A stretch of DNA of 64,000 bases from an uncultured Collinsella sp. (GTDB lineage Bacteria; Actinomycetota; Coriobacteriia; Coriobacteriales; Coriobacteriaceae), in contig CAAEUX010000034.1 of NCBI GenBank assembly GCA_900759335.1, positions 1 to 64,000 of the forward strand, in the 5' to 3' direction. The notes beneath the pieces were generated by a model. That model saw only the letters and a program-made list of their open reading frames with translations. It searched no databases and had not been told where the DNA came from. The position numbers were made by a program, and so were the translations under genes. Positions 32,777 through 41,901 of the stretch are shown piece by piece (the stretch's first letter is position 1; each line of letters begins with the position of its first letter).

Positions 32777-34549
32777 TTAGAGCGCCTCCTCATCGAGCGG
32801 AGCGGCCATGGTGCCCTCGCCCGCAAGCGGCGACTTGTCGCGCCAGACGTTCTCGAACTGCTCCTTGTCGAGCACGTGGTCGCGCTTGGCGGCGACATCG
32901 GTCACCGTCACGCGGTCGGTGCAGGAGTAGCACGGGTCAAGCGAGCCGACGATCAGCGCCGCATCGCCCACGGTGTTGCCGCGGAACATGTAGCGCAGGA
33001 CCGGCCAGTTGCTGTACGTGGCGGCCTTGGCGCGCCAGCGGTAGCACTTCTGGTTATTGCCGAGCATGGCCCAGTGCACGTCCTCGCCGCGCGGCGCCTC
33101 GGTAGCGCCGATGGCGTACTTGTGCGGGGTGTACTCCCAATCCGTGGTAAGGATGGGGCCCGACGGGCAGTTCTCGAGCATGGTCTCGATCATGTCGATC
33201 GAATCGTAGACCTCCTGGATGCGAACGGCGGTGCGGCCGAAAGCATCGCAGGTGTCGGCCGTGGCAGCATGCATCTTCTGAACATCCGGATCGGCGTAGC
33301 CGTCGAAGGGATGGTCAAAGCGCACGTCGCGGGCATAGCCCGAGCCGCGCATGAGCGGGCCGACCGGCGAGAAGTCGCGTGCGATCTTGCGGTCCAGAAT
33401 GCCGATGCCACTCGTGCGCTCAATAAAGTTGGGCGTGGAGAGCAAGACGTCGACGAGCTCCTGAACCTCGGAGCGCAGCTGGTGGATGGTCGTGAGCGTG
33501 GAGAGCTTCTGCTCGGCCAAAATGTCGCGACGCACGCCGCCGATCACGTTGAGACCGTAGGTCTTGCGGTGACCGGAGAGCTTCTCGGCCAGGTCCATGG
33601 ACTTCTCGCGGACGCGGAAGAACTGCTGGAAGCCGGAGTCGAAGCCCGTGTAGTGCGACGCCAGGCCAATGTTGAGCAGATGCGAGTGCAGACGCTCGAC
33701 CTCGAGCATGATGGCACGGATGTACTGGGCGCGCGGCGGGACATGAATGCCCTGGGCGCGCTCGACGGCCTCGGCATAGGCCACCGAGTGGGCGCAGCCG
33801 CAGATGCCGCAGATGCGGTCGGCGAGGAACGTCACAGCGTCATAGTTCAGGCGCGTCTCGGCGACCTTCTCCATGCCGCGGTGCACATAGAACAGACGGT
33901 AGTCGGCGTCGACGATCGTCTCGCCCTCGACGAACAGGCGGAAGTGGCCGGGCTCGTCGGAGGTAATGTGCAGCGGGCCCATGGGGACGAGCGTGGTCTC
34001 CTTGCCCTTGGTGTCGGCCAAGAACTCGTAGTTTTCCATGTCGCTCGCGGGAGCGGGACGGAAGCGGTAGTCCATGGAGTCCTTGCGCAGCGGGTACAGG
34101 CCGCTGGGCCAGTCATCGGGCAGCACCAGGCGGCGACGATCGGGCAGACCCTCGGGGATCAGGCCGAACATATCGCGCAGCTCGCGCTCGCCCCACACGC
34201 AGGCGGGGACGAACGGCGTCACGGACGGGAACGTCATCTTGGCGGGATCGACCTCGGTGCGGACGGTCACCCAGCCGGGATCCTCCCCCTCCATGGAGAT
34301 GACGTAGTACACGGCGTAACGGCCGCACAGGCTGCGCTCATCGTTGCCGATGATCACGGGAATCCAGCCGTAGCGCTCGTAGTACAGGTAGTGGACAGCC
34401 TCGGGCAGCTTGTCCTGCTTGACGGTAATCGTCAGCTGGTCCTCGCACTGCCACTCGACCTTCTCGATGCAGCCCGGAACGGCGCGGCGCAGGGCCTCGA
34501 CATGGCTCTCGCAGCGACGGGCATACACCTTGTTCTCAGTTTCAATCAT
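32777..34549 (-). CDS. hyfG: Hydrogenase-4 large subunit HyfG (NuoC-NuoD fusion, NiFe site)
   Basis: Catalytic NiFe subunit that reduces protons to H2. Residues ~1-170 are a NuoC-like domain (VWGERELRDMFGLIPEGLPDRRRLVLPDDW) and the rest NuoD-like. The Ni ligands are RICGICGCAHS near residue 243 and DPCYSC near 540. About 48 residues follow DPCYSCTDR; family knowledge (E. coli HycE is cut after the Arg of CTDR) predicts that HycI removes this tail (VTVTDVAAKRD...EEAL). 590 aa in all. Gaps to neighbours are 1-3 nt. Confidence 0.97.
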   Translation of the reverse strand: MIETENKVYARRCESHVEALRRAVPGCIEKVEWQCEDQLTITVKQDKLPEAVHYLYYERYGWIPVIIGNDERSLCGRYAVYYVISMEGEDPGWVTVRTEVDPAKMTFPSVTPFVPACVWGERELRDMFGLIPEGLPDRRRLVLPDDWPSGLYPLRKDSMDYRFRPAPASDMENYEFLADTKGKETTLVPMGPLHITSDEPGHFRLFVEGETIVDADYRLFYVHRGMEKVAETRLNYDAVTFLADRICGICGCAHSVAYAEAVERAQGIHVPPRAQYIRAIMLEVERLHSHLLNIGLASHYTGFDSGFQQFFRVREKSMDLAEKLSGHRKTYGLNVIGGVRRDILAEQKLSTLTTIHQLRSEVQELVDVLLSTPNFIERTSGIGILDRKIARDFSPVGPLMRGSGYARDVRFDHPFDGYADPDVQKMHAATADTCDAFGRTAVRIQEVYDSIDMIETMLENCPSGPILTTDWEYTPHKYAIGATEAPRGEDVHWAMLGNNQKCYRWRAKAATYSNWPVLRYMFRGNTVGDAALIVGSLDPCYSCTDRVTVTDVAAKRDHVLDKEQFENVWRDKSPLAGEGTMAAPLDEEAL

Positions 34550-34552
34550 TCG

Positions 34553-36112
34553 TTACTCCACCTCGCTCTGAGCGGTCTCGGTACCGAACACAGCGCGGTA
34601 CATCGGCGTCGCGTGAAGTTCCTCGGTGCTCTGCTCGAGCACGATGCCGGTCGCGGTCTCCACACCGTGCACGAGAGGCAGCGGGGTGGCGATGCCAAAC
34701 CACAAGATCATGACAGCCAGGATGACTTCGGGGATAAGCATGAGTGCCGGGGCCTCATGCTTGCCCATGCCCTGGGGTGCATGGCCGAATACCGACTTGA
34801 GTGCGATGCGGGTGAGCGCGGAGATGGCCACGGTAAGACCGAGGGCGACCACGACGACCAGCCACATGGGACCGGCGGTAACACCGGCGACAAAAGTCAG
34901 GAACTCGGAGATAAACATGCCAAAGGGCGGGAAGGCACCAAGACCGAGCAGCGCCAGGACGGCGAGCGCGGCGGTTGCGGGAGCAACCTCGACGACACCC
35001 TGGATCTTGGCCAGGCTACGCGTGCCAAAGGCGTGCTGGATGTTGCCGGACACGCAGAAGGCAAGCGTCTTGGTGAAGCCGTGGAACACGCAGTGCAGCA
35101 GGGCCGCGGCGATACCCAGCGGGCCACCGATACCCAGGCACAGGGCGATAACGCCCACGTTCTCCACAGACGAGTACGCAAAGCGGCGCTTGAGGTCGTC
35201 CTGGCGAAACATCGAGAGTGCCGCCACCAAAATGGACAGCGTGCCGACGATCAGCAGCAAAAGCTGCGGATACTCGGCGCCCACGGCCTGGATGGTAAAG
35301 CCGTAGAAGCGCATGATCACAAGCATGGCGCACTTAAGCAGCACGCCCGAGAGCAGGGCCGAGACAGGGCTCGGGGCCTGGGAGTGGGCATCGGGCAGCC
35401 AAGTGTGCATGGGGAACAGGCCGGCCTTGGTGCCAAAGCCGATCACGATAAACGCAAAGGCGAGGCGCATGAGCGTCGGGTCGAACTGGTCGGCATACGG
35501 CAGCACGCACGACAGGAATGCGGCCTCGTGGGCGTTGGGAATCACGTCGGCGGCATTGGCGTAGATCAACAGCGTGCCGAACAGGCCAAAGGCCACGCCG
35601 GCGGTGCAGACCATCGCATACTTCCAAGAAGCCTCGAGGGCCGTCTTGTTCTTGTAGATACCCACGAGGAAGACGGTGGAAAGCGTGGTTGCCTCCACGG
35701 CGGCCCACGTGAGGATCATGTTGTTGGACAGGCACGCGAGCAGCATGGTGAACACAAACAGGCTAAACAGCGCAAAATACTGCTTGGCGCGCTCGGCGGG
35801 CATGGAGCCCTCCTCGATATCGGCCTTTACATAGGGCAGCGAGAACAGCCCGGTAAGAAAACCGATAAAGCCGATGAGCAGCACAAAGATGGCGCCCAGC
35901 GAATCGAGGTGGAACCACAGGCCAAGAGCGCTCGCGGTGTCGTCGCTCATAAGGACGTCACCGGCCGTCACAATCGACAGCACCAGGACGGCTGCGACGG
36001 AGACCAGGTTGAGACCGGCAAACACGTTATAGGACGTGTTCTTGGGCAAAAACGCCATGACCAGCGAGAACACCAGAGGAGTCGCGAGCAGGGCGAGAAT
36101 CAACGTTTCCAT
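34553..36112 (-). CDS. hyfF: Hydrogenase-4 membrane subunit HyfF (antiporter-like, NuoN/L family)
   Basis: A 519-aa polytopic membrane protein of the complex I / Mrp antiporter family with about 14 hydrophobic segments. Visible features are ILTWAAVEATTLSTVFLVG with the key membrane Glu, FGTKAGLFPMHTWLPDAHSQAPSPVSALLSGVLLK (the proton-antiporter signature with channel Lys/His), and KTLAFCVSGNIQHAFGTRSL. It probably takes part in ion translocation coupled to H2 evolution. Position and length match E. coli HyfF (526 aa). It is followed by hyfG after 3 nt. Confidence 0.93.
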   Translation of the reverse strand: METLILALLATPLVFSLVMAFLPKNTSYNVFAGLNLVSVAAVLVLSIVTAGDVLMSDDTASALGLWFHLDSLGAIFVLLIGFIGFLTGLFSLPYVKADIEEGSMPAERAKQYFALFSLFVFTMLLACLSNNMILTWAAVEATTLSTVFLVGIYKNKTALEASWKYAMVCTAGVAFGLFGTLLIYANAADVIPNAHEAAFLSCVLPYADQFDPTLMRLAFAFIVIGFGTKAGLFPMHTWLPDAHSQAPSPVSALLSGVLLKCAMLVIMRFYGFTIQAVGAEYPQLLLLIVGTLSILVAALSMFRQDDLKRRFAYSSVENVGVIALCLGIGGPLGIAAALLHCVFHGFTKTLAFCVSGNIQHAFGTRSLAKIQGVVEVAPATAALAVLALLGLGAFPPFGMFISEFLTFVAGVTAGPMWLVVVVALGLTVAISALTRIALKSVFGHAPQGMGKHEAPALMLIPEVILAVMILWFGIATPLPLVHGVETATGIVLEQSTEELHATPMYRAVFGTETAQSEVE

Positions 36113-36115
36113 GGA

Positions 36116-36769
36116 CTACCCCCTCAGCTCGGACAGGTCGCGCGCATCGAGCGAGTGGGAGTCGTCCCAAATGCGACGCACGACGATGGACATGATGATG
36201 ACGGCAAAGATGGCGTCGGTGGCGATACCGATCTCGATGATCTCGGGAGCGGTGGGGGCCAAAAGCGCGAGCGTCACATGGCTGCCGTTTTCCATAAGGC
36301 AGTATCCAAAGATCTGCTTCATGATGTTGCGCTGCGAGATGATGCAGGTGAGGCCCACAAAGAAGTGAGCGAAGCTAATGGCGAGCGCAGGCGTTGCGAC
36401 CTCGGCCGTGGGCAGGCTGATCTGCGTCACGACGGCAAAGCAGATCGCGACCTCGACGGCGATGATGCAGATGGCCCACGCGGGCTTAAGGCCGGCCTTG
36501 AGCGATGCGTCGCTCGGCTCGCCCATTTTCTTATATGCGCGGTTAAGGATATAAGGGACCAGGACGACCTTAGTGATAAAGGCAGATCCAGCCCACATAA
36601 GCAGCTCCTGCGCACCGGTGGTGACACCGAGCGTGGCGAGCAGCCCCACGAGCACCAGCGACTGCACCGCATACCAGCTGATGGCGTGCTTGATGTTCTT
36701 TGAGACGACCACCATGGTGGACGTGACGATCAGAAGGCCGCCAAGGATGTTGACGATCGAATAACCCAT
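36116..36769 (-). CDS. hyfE: Hydrogenase-4 membrane subunit HyfE (NuoK-like)
   Basis: The 217-residue membrane protein has six or seven hydrophobic segments, similar in length to E. coli HyfE (216). The second half contains FFVGLTCIISQRNIMKQIFGYCLMENG, the NuoK-related segment with membrane Glu, and ends with IVVRRIWDDSHSLDARDLSEL. Its role is structural and possibly ion-conducting within the membrane arm. It lies three bases upstream of hyfF. Confidence 0.92.
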   Translation of the reverse strand: MGYSIVNILGGLLIVTSTMVVVSKNIKHAISWYAVQSLVLVGLLATLGVTTGAQELLMWAGSAFITKVVLVPYILNRAYKKMGEPSDASLKAGLKPAWAICIIAVEVAICFAVVTQISLPTAEVATPALAISFAHFFVGLTCIISQRNIMKQIFGYCLMENGSHVTLALLAPTAPEIIEIGIATDAIFAVIIMSIVVRRIWDDSHSLDARDLSELRG

Positions 36770-36782
36770 GTCGTTCTACCTC

Positions 36783-38240
36783 CTAACCGATCCAGCTGGC
36801 CGAAAGCGGGCCGCTGACGATGACCATGATGATGAGCACGATGAACACAAACGCCATCGCGCGGGGAAGCGGAGCTCCCGCAGCGACCTCTTCGCTCGGC
36901 TCGCCGGGCAGGCAATAGCCCATCCACTTGAGGAACCAGGCAAAGGTGGCGACGGTCTCGGCGACCATAATGCACACGAGCACCAGGATCGCGACGTTGC
37001 CGGCACCCACGGAGAAGCCGCCGGCGATGATCTGGAACTTCGAGAAGAACGTGTTCATGGGCGGCACGCCGGCAATGGCGAGCGCGGCGACACCAAAGCC
37101 CACGCCCGAGATCGGGTACTTCTTTACGATGCCACGAAGCTTGGGCAGCATACGCGTGCCGAGCGTAAAGGAGAACGAACCGGCGATCAGGAAGAACAGG
37201 GTCTTGGCGAAGGCGTGGTTAAAGATGTGGCACACGGCACCGTCAAAGGCCAGCTGGCTGCCAAAGACCGAAAGGCCCAGACCAAAGAACACATAGGAGA
37301 GCTGGGCAATCGTGGAGAAGGCCAGCAGGCGCTTCATGTCCTTTTGCGGCAGGTACATAAGGAAACCAAAGAGCATGGTGACCATGGCGTCGATAATGGC
37401 AACCCAGCCCACGATCTCGGGAATCTCGCCGGCAGAGACGAGTGCACGCGCGAACACGCACACGCCGACCTTGACCATCGAGGCGCCATGCAGGTAAGCC
37501 GAAACAGGCGTCGGCGCCTCCATAGACGAAGGCAGCCACATGTACATGGGAACCTGTGCGGACTTGGCCCAGGCCGCAAACAGCACGAGCAAAAGGACGA
37601 TAGCCTTGAGCTTGGCGTCGAGGCCGGCAATCGCGGTAATGGCGAAGGTACCGGTGTGGGCAAACACGATAGCGGCGCCCAGATACAGGCCGAGCGCACC
37701 GATATGCGTGATGATCAGGGCCTTCATGCCGGCCTTCTTGGCCGTAGGCGACATGTAGTAGCTAATGAGGCCCCAAGAGCACGCACCCGTGATCTCAAAG
37801 AACACGAGCTGGCCCAAAAGGGTCGAGCTATACACAAGGCCGGCCATGGCGCCGATGAAGGTCGCGAGGTACGCGTAGAAGCGACGACGCGGTGCGTCGG
37901 GATGCTCACGGTTATTCTCGCTCATATAGGGAATCGAATAGATCACGACAAGCAGGCCGATACCCACAAAGGCGGGCGCAAGCAGCGTGCTCATGCGATC
38001 GAAGGTGAATCCCATGACGAGGGTCTGCCCAAACGAGATCAGGGGGACCTGCGTGTCGGGCATGCCGGCGCCAGCGAAATTCGCGGCGAGGGCGATGGTG
38101 CAGACCGTCGAGACGGCGGCACCCAAAACGCTGAACCACTTGGCGTACGGACGGGGGAACAGGGCGACGAGCACCGAGGCCACCATCGGGGCCGCGATAG
38201 CGACCAAGCCGAGAAGGGACAGACTGACTGCAAATGACAT
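36783..38240 (-). CDS. hyfD: Hydrogenase-4 membrane subunit HyfD (antiporter-like, NuoL/N family)
   Basis: A 485-aa membrane protein of the proton-antiporter family, about 14 hydrophobic segments. Features are QLVFFEITGACSWGLISYY (Glu in the fifth helix region), FAAWAKSAQVPMYMWLPSSMEAPTPVSAYLHGASMVK (antiporter signature) and NHAFAKTLFFLIAGSFSFTLGTRML. One of three antiporter-like subunits here, as in the hyf (not hyc) type complex, which implies a larger ion-pumping arm. Gaps to neighbours are 13-15 nt. Confidence 0.92.
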   Translation of the reverse strand: MSFAVSLSLLGLVAIAAPMVASVLVALFPRPYAKWFSVLGAAVSTVCTIALAANFAGAGMPDTQVPLISFGQTLVMGFTFDRMSTLLAPAFVGIGLLVVIYSIPYMSENNREHPDAPRRRFYAYLATFIGAMAGLVYSSTLLGQLVFFEITGACSWGLISYYMSPTAKKAGMKALIITHIGALGLYLGAAIVFAHTGTFAITAIAGLDAKLKAIVLLLVLFAAWAKSAQVPMYMWLPSSMEAPTPVSAYLHGASMVKVGVCVFARALVSAGEIPEIVGWVAIIDAMVTMLFGFLMYLPQKDMKRLLAFSTIAQLSYVFFGLGLSVFGSQLAFDGAVCHIFNHAFAKTLFFLIAGSFSFTLGTRMLPKLRGIVKKYPISGVGFGVAALAIAGVPPMNTFFSKFQIIAGGFSVGAGNVAILVLVCIMVAETVATFAWFLKWMGYCLPGEPSEEVAAGAPLPRAMAFVFIVLIIMVIVSGPLSASWIG

Positions 38241-38255
38241 TGTTTCTCCCTTCTC

Positions 38256-39182
38256 CTACACGCCGACGACCACGAAGACAAACGCCAGAACGGCGATGCC
38301 CACGACGGCCCAGGTCTGATTGCCAAGCACCTTAAAACGCGAGCGCGAGCAGGAGTTCTCGATCACGCCGCATACGACAAAATCGATCAGGCACTTCACC
38401 AGGAAGATGACTGCACCCAGAACAGCGGCGGCGCCCACGGTCGCGGGCTCGCCCCAGGGGACGAAGATCGCGCAGAACCAGGCGACGACCAGGACCTGCT
38501 TCATGGACATGGCGAGCTTGGCCATCGCAAGCGACGGGCCGGAAAGCTCGGCGAGCGGGCCCTCCTGAAGCTCCTGCTCGGCCTCGGCCTGATCAAACGG
38601 CAGCTTGCCGAGTTCCATGTAGCAGGCAATCGCAAAGGCGATGCCGGCGAGGATTACGGCGACCGGCGCGTCGATGGCGCCCGTCATGATGTGCTGACCC
38701 ATGGTGGCGATGTCGGTGGAACCGCACACCAGGGCGGCGGCAAACAGCGCCAGCAGCATGGACGGCTCGATGAGCACGCTCATGAGCAGCTCGCGGACGC
38801 CGCCGATACCGGCGTAGGCGTTGGACGAATCCACGCCGCAGAGGGCGAAGAAGAAGCGGGCGAGCGCCAGGCTGTACATGATGGTGATGGCGTCACCAAA
38901 GACCGGGATGGGGCTTTGCGCCGTAAAGAGCGGCAGGCCCATCGCGAGCATAAAGGCGACGGCGAAGAACAGCGGCGGCATAATGCGCAGCGCAAAGCTC
39001 GCGTCCTCGCTCTGGGACTCGGGGCGCGCAAAGAGCTTGGCCAGGTCGCGATAGTCCTGCATGATGCTGGGGCCGCGACGGTTGTGCATCTTGGCGCGGA
39101 TCACGCGGCCGAGACCGGAGAAGAACGGCGCGACGGCCATGACGACCACGCCCTGCAGAACGGCAAGTACGATGTTGTTCAT
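38256..39182 (-). CDS. hyfC: Hydrogenase-4 membrane subunit HyfC (NuoH/HycD-like)
   Basis: This 308-aa subunit anchors the soluble hydrogenase module to the membrane arm, as NuoH does in complex I. It has about eight hydrophobic segments, the N-terminal motif GRVIRAKMHNRRGPSIMQDYRDLAKLF, and the conserved acidic loop MELGKLPFDQAEAEQELQEGPLAELSGPSLA. The start follows GGAGGGG. It lies 12 nt from the hyfB stop. Confidence 0.95.
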   Translation of the reverse strand: MNNIVLAVLQGVVVMAVAPFFSGLGRVIRAKMHNRRGPSIMQDYRDLAKLFARPESQSEDASFALRIMPPLFFAVAFMLAMGLPLFTAQSPIPVFGDAITIMYSLALARFFFALCGVDSSNAYAGIGGVRELLMSVLIEPSMLLALFAAALVCGSTDIATMGQHIMTGAIDAPVAVILAGIAFAIACYMELGKLPFDQAEAEQELQEGPLAELSGPSLAMAKLAMSMKQVLVVAWFCAIFVPWGEPATVGAAAVLGAVIFLVKCLIDFVVCGVIENSCSRSRFKVLGNQTWAVVGIAVLAFVFVVVGV

Positions 39183-39194
39183 GCTCTCCCCTCC

Positions 39195-41213
39195 TTAACC
39201 CATTTGCACGGCGAGCACGAGGAACACCACGAGTGCCGCGACGATGTAGCAGATATAGATGCTGTAGTTGCCACCCTCGAGCTTAGTCGCGAGGTCGGCG
39301 AGCTTCTCGACACCCTTATGCGGGGCATCGACGAGAACCTTGTCGGGTACGGGCTCCACAGCCTCGGCCACACCGGTGAGCTTCTGGAAGAAGTGCGCGA
39401 TGGACCAGCAGACGGCCGTGCAGCGGTCGCGCAGCGTGTAGAGCGGCTGCATAAACCAGGACACCTCGGAGGCAAAGGTCGTGGCCACGACGGGCATATG
39501 CTCGTTGGGAGCATAGCCGCATGCCCACGGCTGGGACTTCTGCACCTTGCCGACGGTCTTGAGCTTGCGATAACCGCAGGCAAGACCGACGAGCACCACG
39601 AGCGCAATAGCGATCGCGGGCGTGGAGGTGGCAGCGCCGGAGTACTGGTTCATGAGCTCCATGCCCTCGGCGGCAAACACGCCGCCGTACGGATGCAGCA
39701 CGGACGCGGCGACATCGACCAGCACGGGCGCGATCACGGGAGCGCCAATGCCCAGCACGACGCAGATGGCCGCGAGCAGGCCCTGCGCGAACACCATGGG
39801 GGCGGGAACCTCCTTGGCATTGGCCGCAGCCTCGGAACGGGGCGCGGAGGCAAAGGAGACGCCATAGGCCTTGACGAAGCACGTGACAGCCAGCGCGCCG
39901 GTAATGGCAAGCGCGACGGCAGCGAACACGGCCACGATCATGACGGCCTTATCGCCCTGCATGGCGGCATTAAACAGCGACTGGTAGGTAAACCACTCGG
40001 AAACAAAGCCGTTAAAGGGCGGGATGGCCGAGATGGCAAGCGCGCCAACGAGGAAGCAGATGGCCGTTGCCGGCATACGACGGAACAGGCCGCCCATCTT
40101 CTCCATATTGCGCGTACCCGTAGAGTACAGCAGCGCACCGGCGCCCAAGAACAGCTCGCCCTTAAACATCGCGTGGTTAAACGTGTGGTAGAGGGCGGCC
40201 ATCAGAGCCAGGACGGCGATACCGACCGAGTTGAGCGCCATGGCGGCCATGGAGGCACCGACGCCGAGCAGAATGATGCCGATGTTCTCGACGGAGTGAT
40301 AGGCCAGCAGGCGCTTGATGTCATGCTCCTGCAGGGCGAAGGCCACGCCGAGAACCGACGAGATCGCACCGAAGACCATGACCATAAGGCCCCACCAAAC
40401 CTGAACGCCCGAGGCGGAGAGCAGGTCGAGACCAACCTTGAGGATGCCGAAGATACCGATCTTGATCATGCCGCCGGACATGAGGGCCGACACGTTGGAC
40501 GGCGCCTCGGGATGTGCCTTGGGCAGCCAGCCGTGCAGCGGGATGATACCGGCCTTGGCGCCAAAGCCAAAGAAGGCGAGCACGAAGCACACGGATGCGA
40601 CCGCGGGGCTAAACTGCGTAGCGCGGAAATCCGCAAAGGCAAACGAGCCACCGGCGAAGTTGGTCATGGTGAGGAAGCTCGCCATGATGAGCACAAAGCC
40701 CACGTGTGCGATCACAAAGTAGAGCCAACCGCCGTGGATGGAATTCTCGTTCTCCTCGATCACGACCAGGAAGTACGAGGTCAGCGACATGAGCTCAAAG
40801 GCGACCAGGAACCAAAACACGTTGTCGGCGGTGATGACGAGCATCATGGACGCCACAAAGGTGTTAAAGAAGAAGCCAGCGCGGCCCTTTTTGCCCGGGT
40901 ACTCATCAAAGTAGTTGAGACCGTAGATCGAACCGGCAAACGCGAGCACCGAGATGAGCGCCACGAACAGGCCGGACAGCTGATTGAGCAGCAGCTGGAA
41001 ATGGGCAAACGGGAAGAACACGATGGTGTCGACCGACGTGACATCGCCCAGCACGGCCTGGATACCGGCCACAAACGAAAGCACCGCGGCGACGGCGCCG
41101 ATAAGGCAGCCGGCGGTTTTGGCGGCGTTATCGGCCTTGATCAGCAGAACCGAGGCGAGCGCACCGATGCACGAGACGGCAAGCGATGCGATAAACAGCG
41201 TCATGCTATCCAT
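39195..41213 (-). CDS. hyfB: Hydrogenase-4 membrane subunit HyfB (antiporter-like, NuoL family)
   Basis: A 672-aa membrane protein, exactly the length of E. coli HyfB. It contains about 16 hydrophobic segments, FWFLVAFELMSLTSYFLVVIEEN (membrane Glu), FGAKAGIIPLHGWLPKAHPEAPSNVSALMSGGMIKIG (antiporter signature with Lys) and NHAMFKGELFLGAGALLYSTGTRNMEKMGGL. The C-terminal ~100 residues (VATTFASEVSWFMQPLYTLRDR...) form the tail seen in HycC/HyfB. It overlaps hyfA by 8 nt, so the two are coupled. Confidence 0.94.
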   Translation of the reverse strand: MDSMTLFIASLAVSCIGALASVLLIKADNAAKTAGCLIGAVAAVLSFVAGIQAVLGDVTSVDTIVFFPFAHFQLLLNQLSGLFVALISVLAFAGSIYGLNYFDEYPGKKGRAGFFFNTFVASMMLVITADNVFWFLVAFELMSLTSYFLVVIEENENSIHGGWLYFVIAHVGFVLIMASFLTMTNFAGGSFAFADFRATQFSPAVASVCFVLAFFGFGAKAGIIPLHGWLPKAHPEAPSNVSALMSGGMIKIGIFGILKVGLDLLSASGVQVWWGLMVMVFGAISSVLGVAFALQEHDIKRLLAYHSVENIGIILLGVGASMAAMALNSVGIAVLALMAALYHTFNHAMFKGELFLGAGALLYSTGTRNMEKMGGLFRRMPATAICFLVGALAISAIPPFNGFVSEWFTYQSLFNAAMQGDKAVMIVAVFAAVALAITGALAVTCFVKAYGVSFASAPRSEAAANAKEVPAPMVFAQGLLAAICVVLGIGAPVIAPVLVDVAASVLHPYGGVFAAEGMELMNQYSGAATSTPAIAIALVVLVGLACGYRKLKTVGKVQKSQPWACGYAPNEHMPVVATTFASEVSWFMQPLYTLRDRCTAVCWSIAHFFQKLTGVAEAVEPVPDKVLVDAPHKGVEKLADLATKLEGGNYSIYICYIVAALVVFLVLAVQMG

Positions 41214-41823
41214 TGTTTACGCTCCCTTCTGCTTTCTCGGACAGGCCCTGGGCCACAGCGGTAACGTCGACGACCGGACCGTTTTCGATCGAACGCAGGC
41301 GCTTGGCCTCGTCGAGCTCGCGATCGGCCGCGCCGCCCATGACGGTCAGCGCCTTGGTGGGGCACGCCGCCACACAATGCGGGCCGTCCGGATCGAAGGC
41401 GCACAGGTCGCACTTGACGGCGCAGGTGTACTGGCCAGGAGCCCACGTAAGCAGGCTGCTCAGGGACTTAGGATACGAAGGCGTCGGGTCGCACATGCCT
41501 GCGACACCGGCGATAGACGTGCCATCGGGATGGATGGCTCCGAAGGGGCACGCGATGGCGCACAGCCTGCACCCGATGCACTCCTGCTCCTTGACGTGGA
41601 TGCGATCGCCATCGTGCTCGATGGCATTCACCGGGCAAACCTCGGCGCAGGGGGCACCCTCGCAATGGTGGCAGGCAAGGGCGGCCGAAATACCGCCGGT
41701 CTTCACGAGCGCCAGGCGCGGCGTATCCTGAAGACCCTGCATCCGGTGGGCGTCGGCACAGGCGGACTGGCATGTTCCGCAGCCGATGCACCTCTCCGGG
41801 TTGATGTCGATGAAGCGGTTCAT
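41206..41823 (-). CDS. hyfA: Hydrogenase-4 electron-transfer ferredoxin HyfA
   Basis: A 205-aa polyferredoxin with four [4Fe-4S] sites: CIGCGTCQSACADAH, CHHCEGAPCAEVCPVNAI, CIGCRLCAIACPFGAIH and the last from KCDLCAFDPDGPHCVAACPTKAL. It probably carries electrons between formate dehydrogenase H and the HyfGHI core. It resembles HydN/HycB, and the window has a separate HydN. I start at MNRFIDINPERC with GGAAGTGGGG upstream; a GTG two codons earlier is possible. A GC-rich hairpin separates it from fdhF, so expression of the two blocks may be uncoupled. Confidence 0.93.
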   Translation of the reverse strand: MNRFIDINPERCIGCGTCQSACADAHRMQGLQDTPRLALVKTGGISAALACHHCEGAPCAEVCPVNAIEHDGDRIHVKEQECIGCRLCAIACPFGAIHPDGTSIAGVAGMCDPTPSYPKSLSSLLTWAPGQYTCAVKCDLCAFDPDGPHCVAACPTKALTVMGGAADRELDEAKRLRSIENGPVVDVTAVAQGLSEKAEGSVNNG

Positions 41824-41845
41824 CCCCACTTCCTTTCAAAATAAC

Positions 41846-41880
41846 GGGCCGGACCCCCGAACGTACGGGACGCCCGGCCC
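41846..41880 (-). terminator. Hairpin between fdhF and hyfA, probable partial terminator
   Basis: On the minus strand GGGCCGG pairs with CCGGCCC around a ~20-nt interior, followed by GTTATTTT. It sits 22 nt after the fdhF stop and overlaps the hyfA leader, so it may attenuate rather than stop transcription. Confidence 0.6.
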
Positions 41881-41901
41881 AAAAAGCCAACGAGAACGGG
41901 A

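Noticed and set aside
32576..36703. A 1375-codon plus-strand open frame opposite the hyf genes
   Set aside because: It lies entirely antisense to hyfH-hyfG-hyfF-hyfE, whose motifs are unmistakable. Its translation is His/Asp/Gly/Arg-rich low-complexity sequence, the usual third-position shadow in GC-rich DNA.
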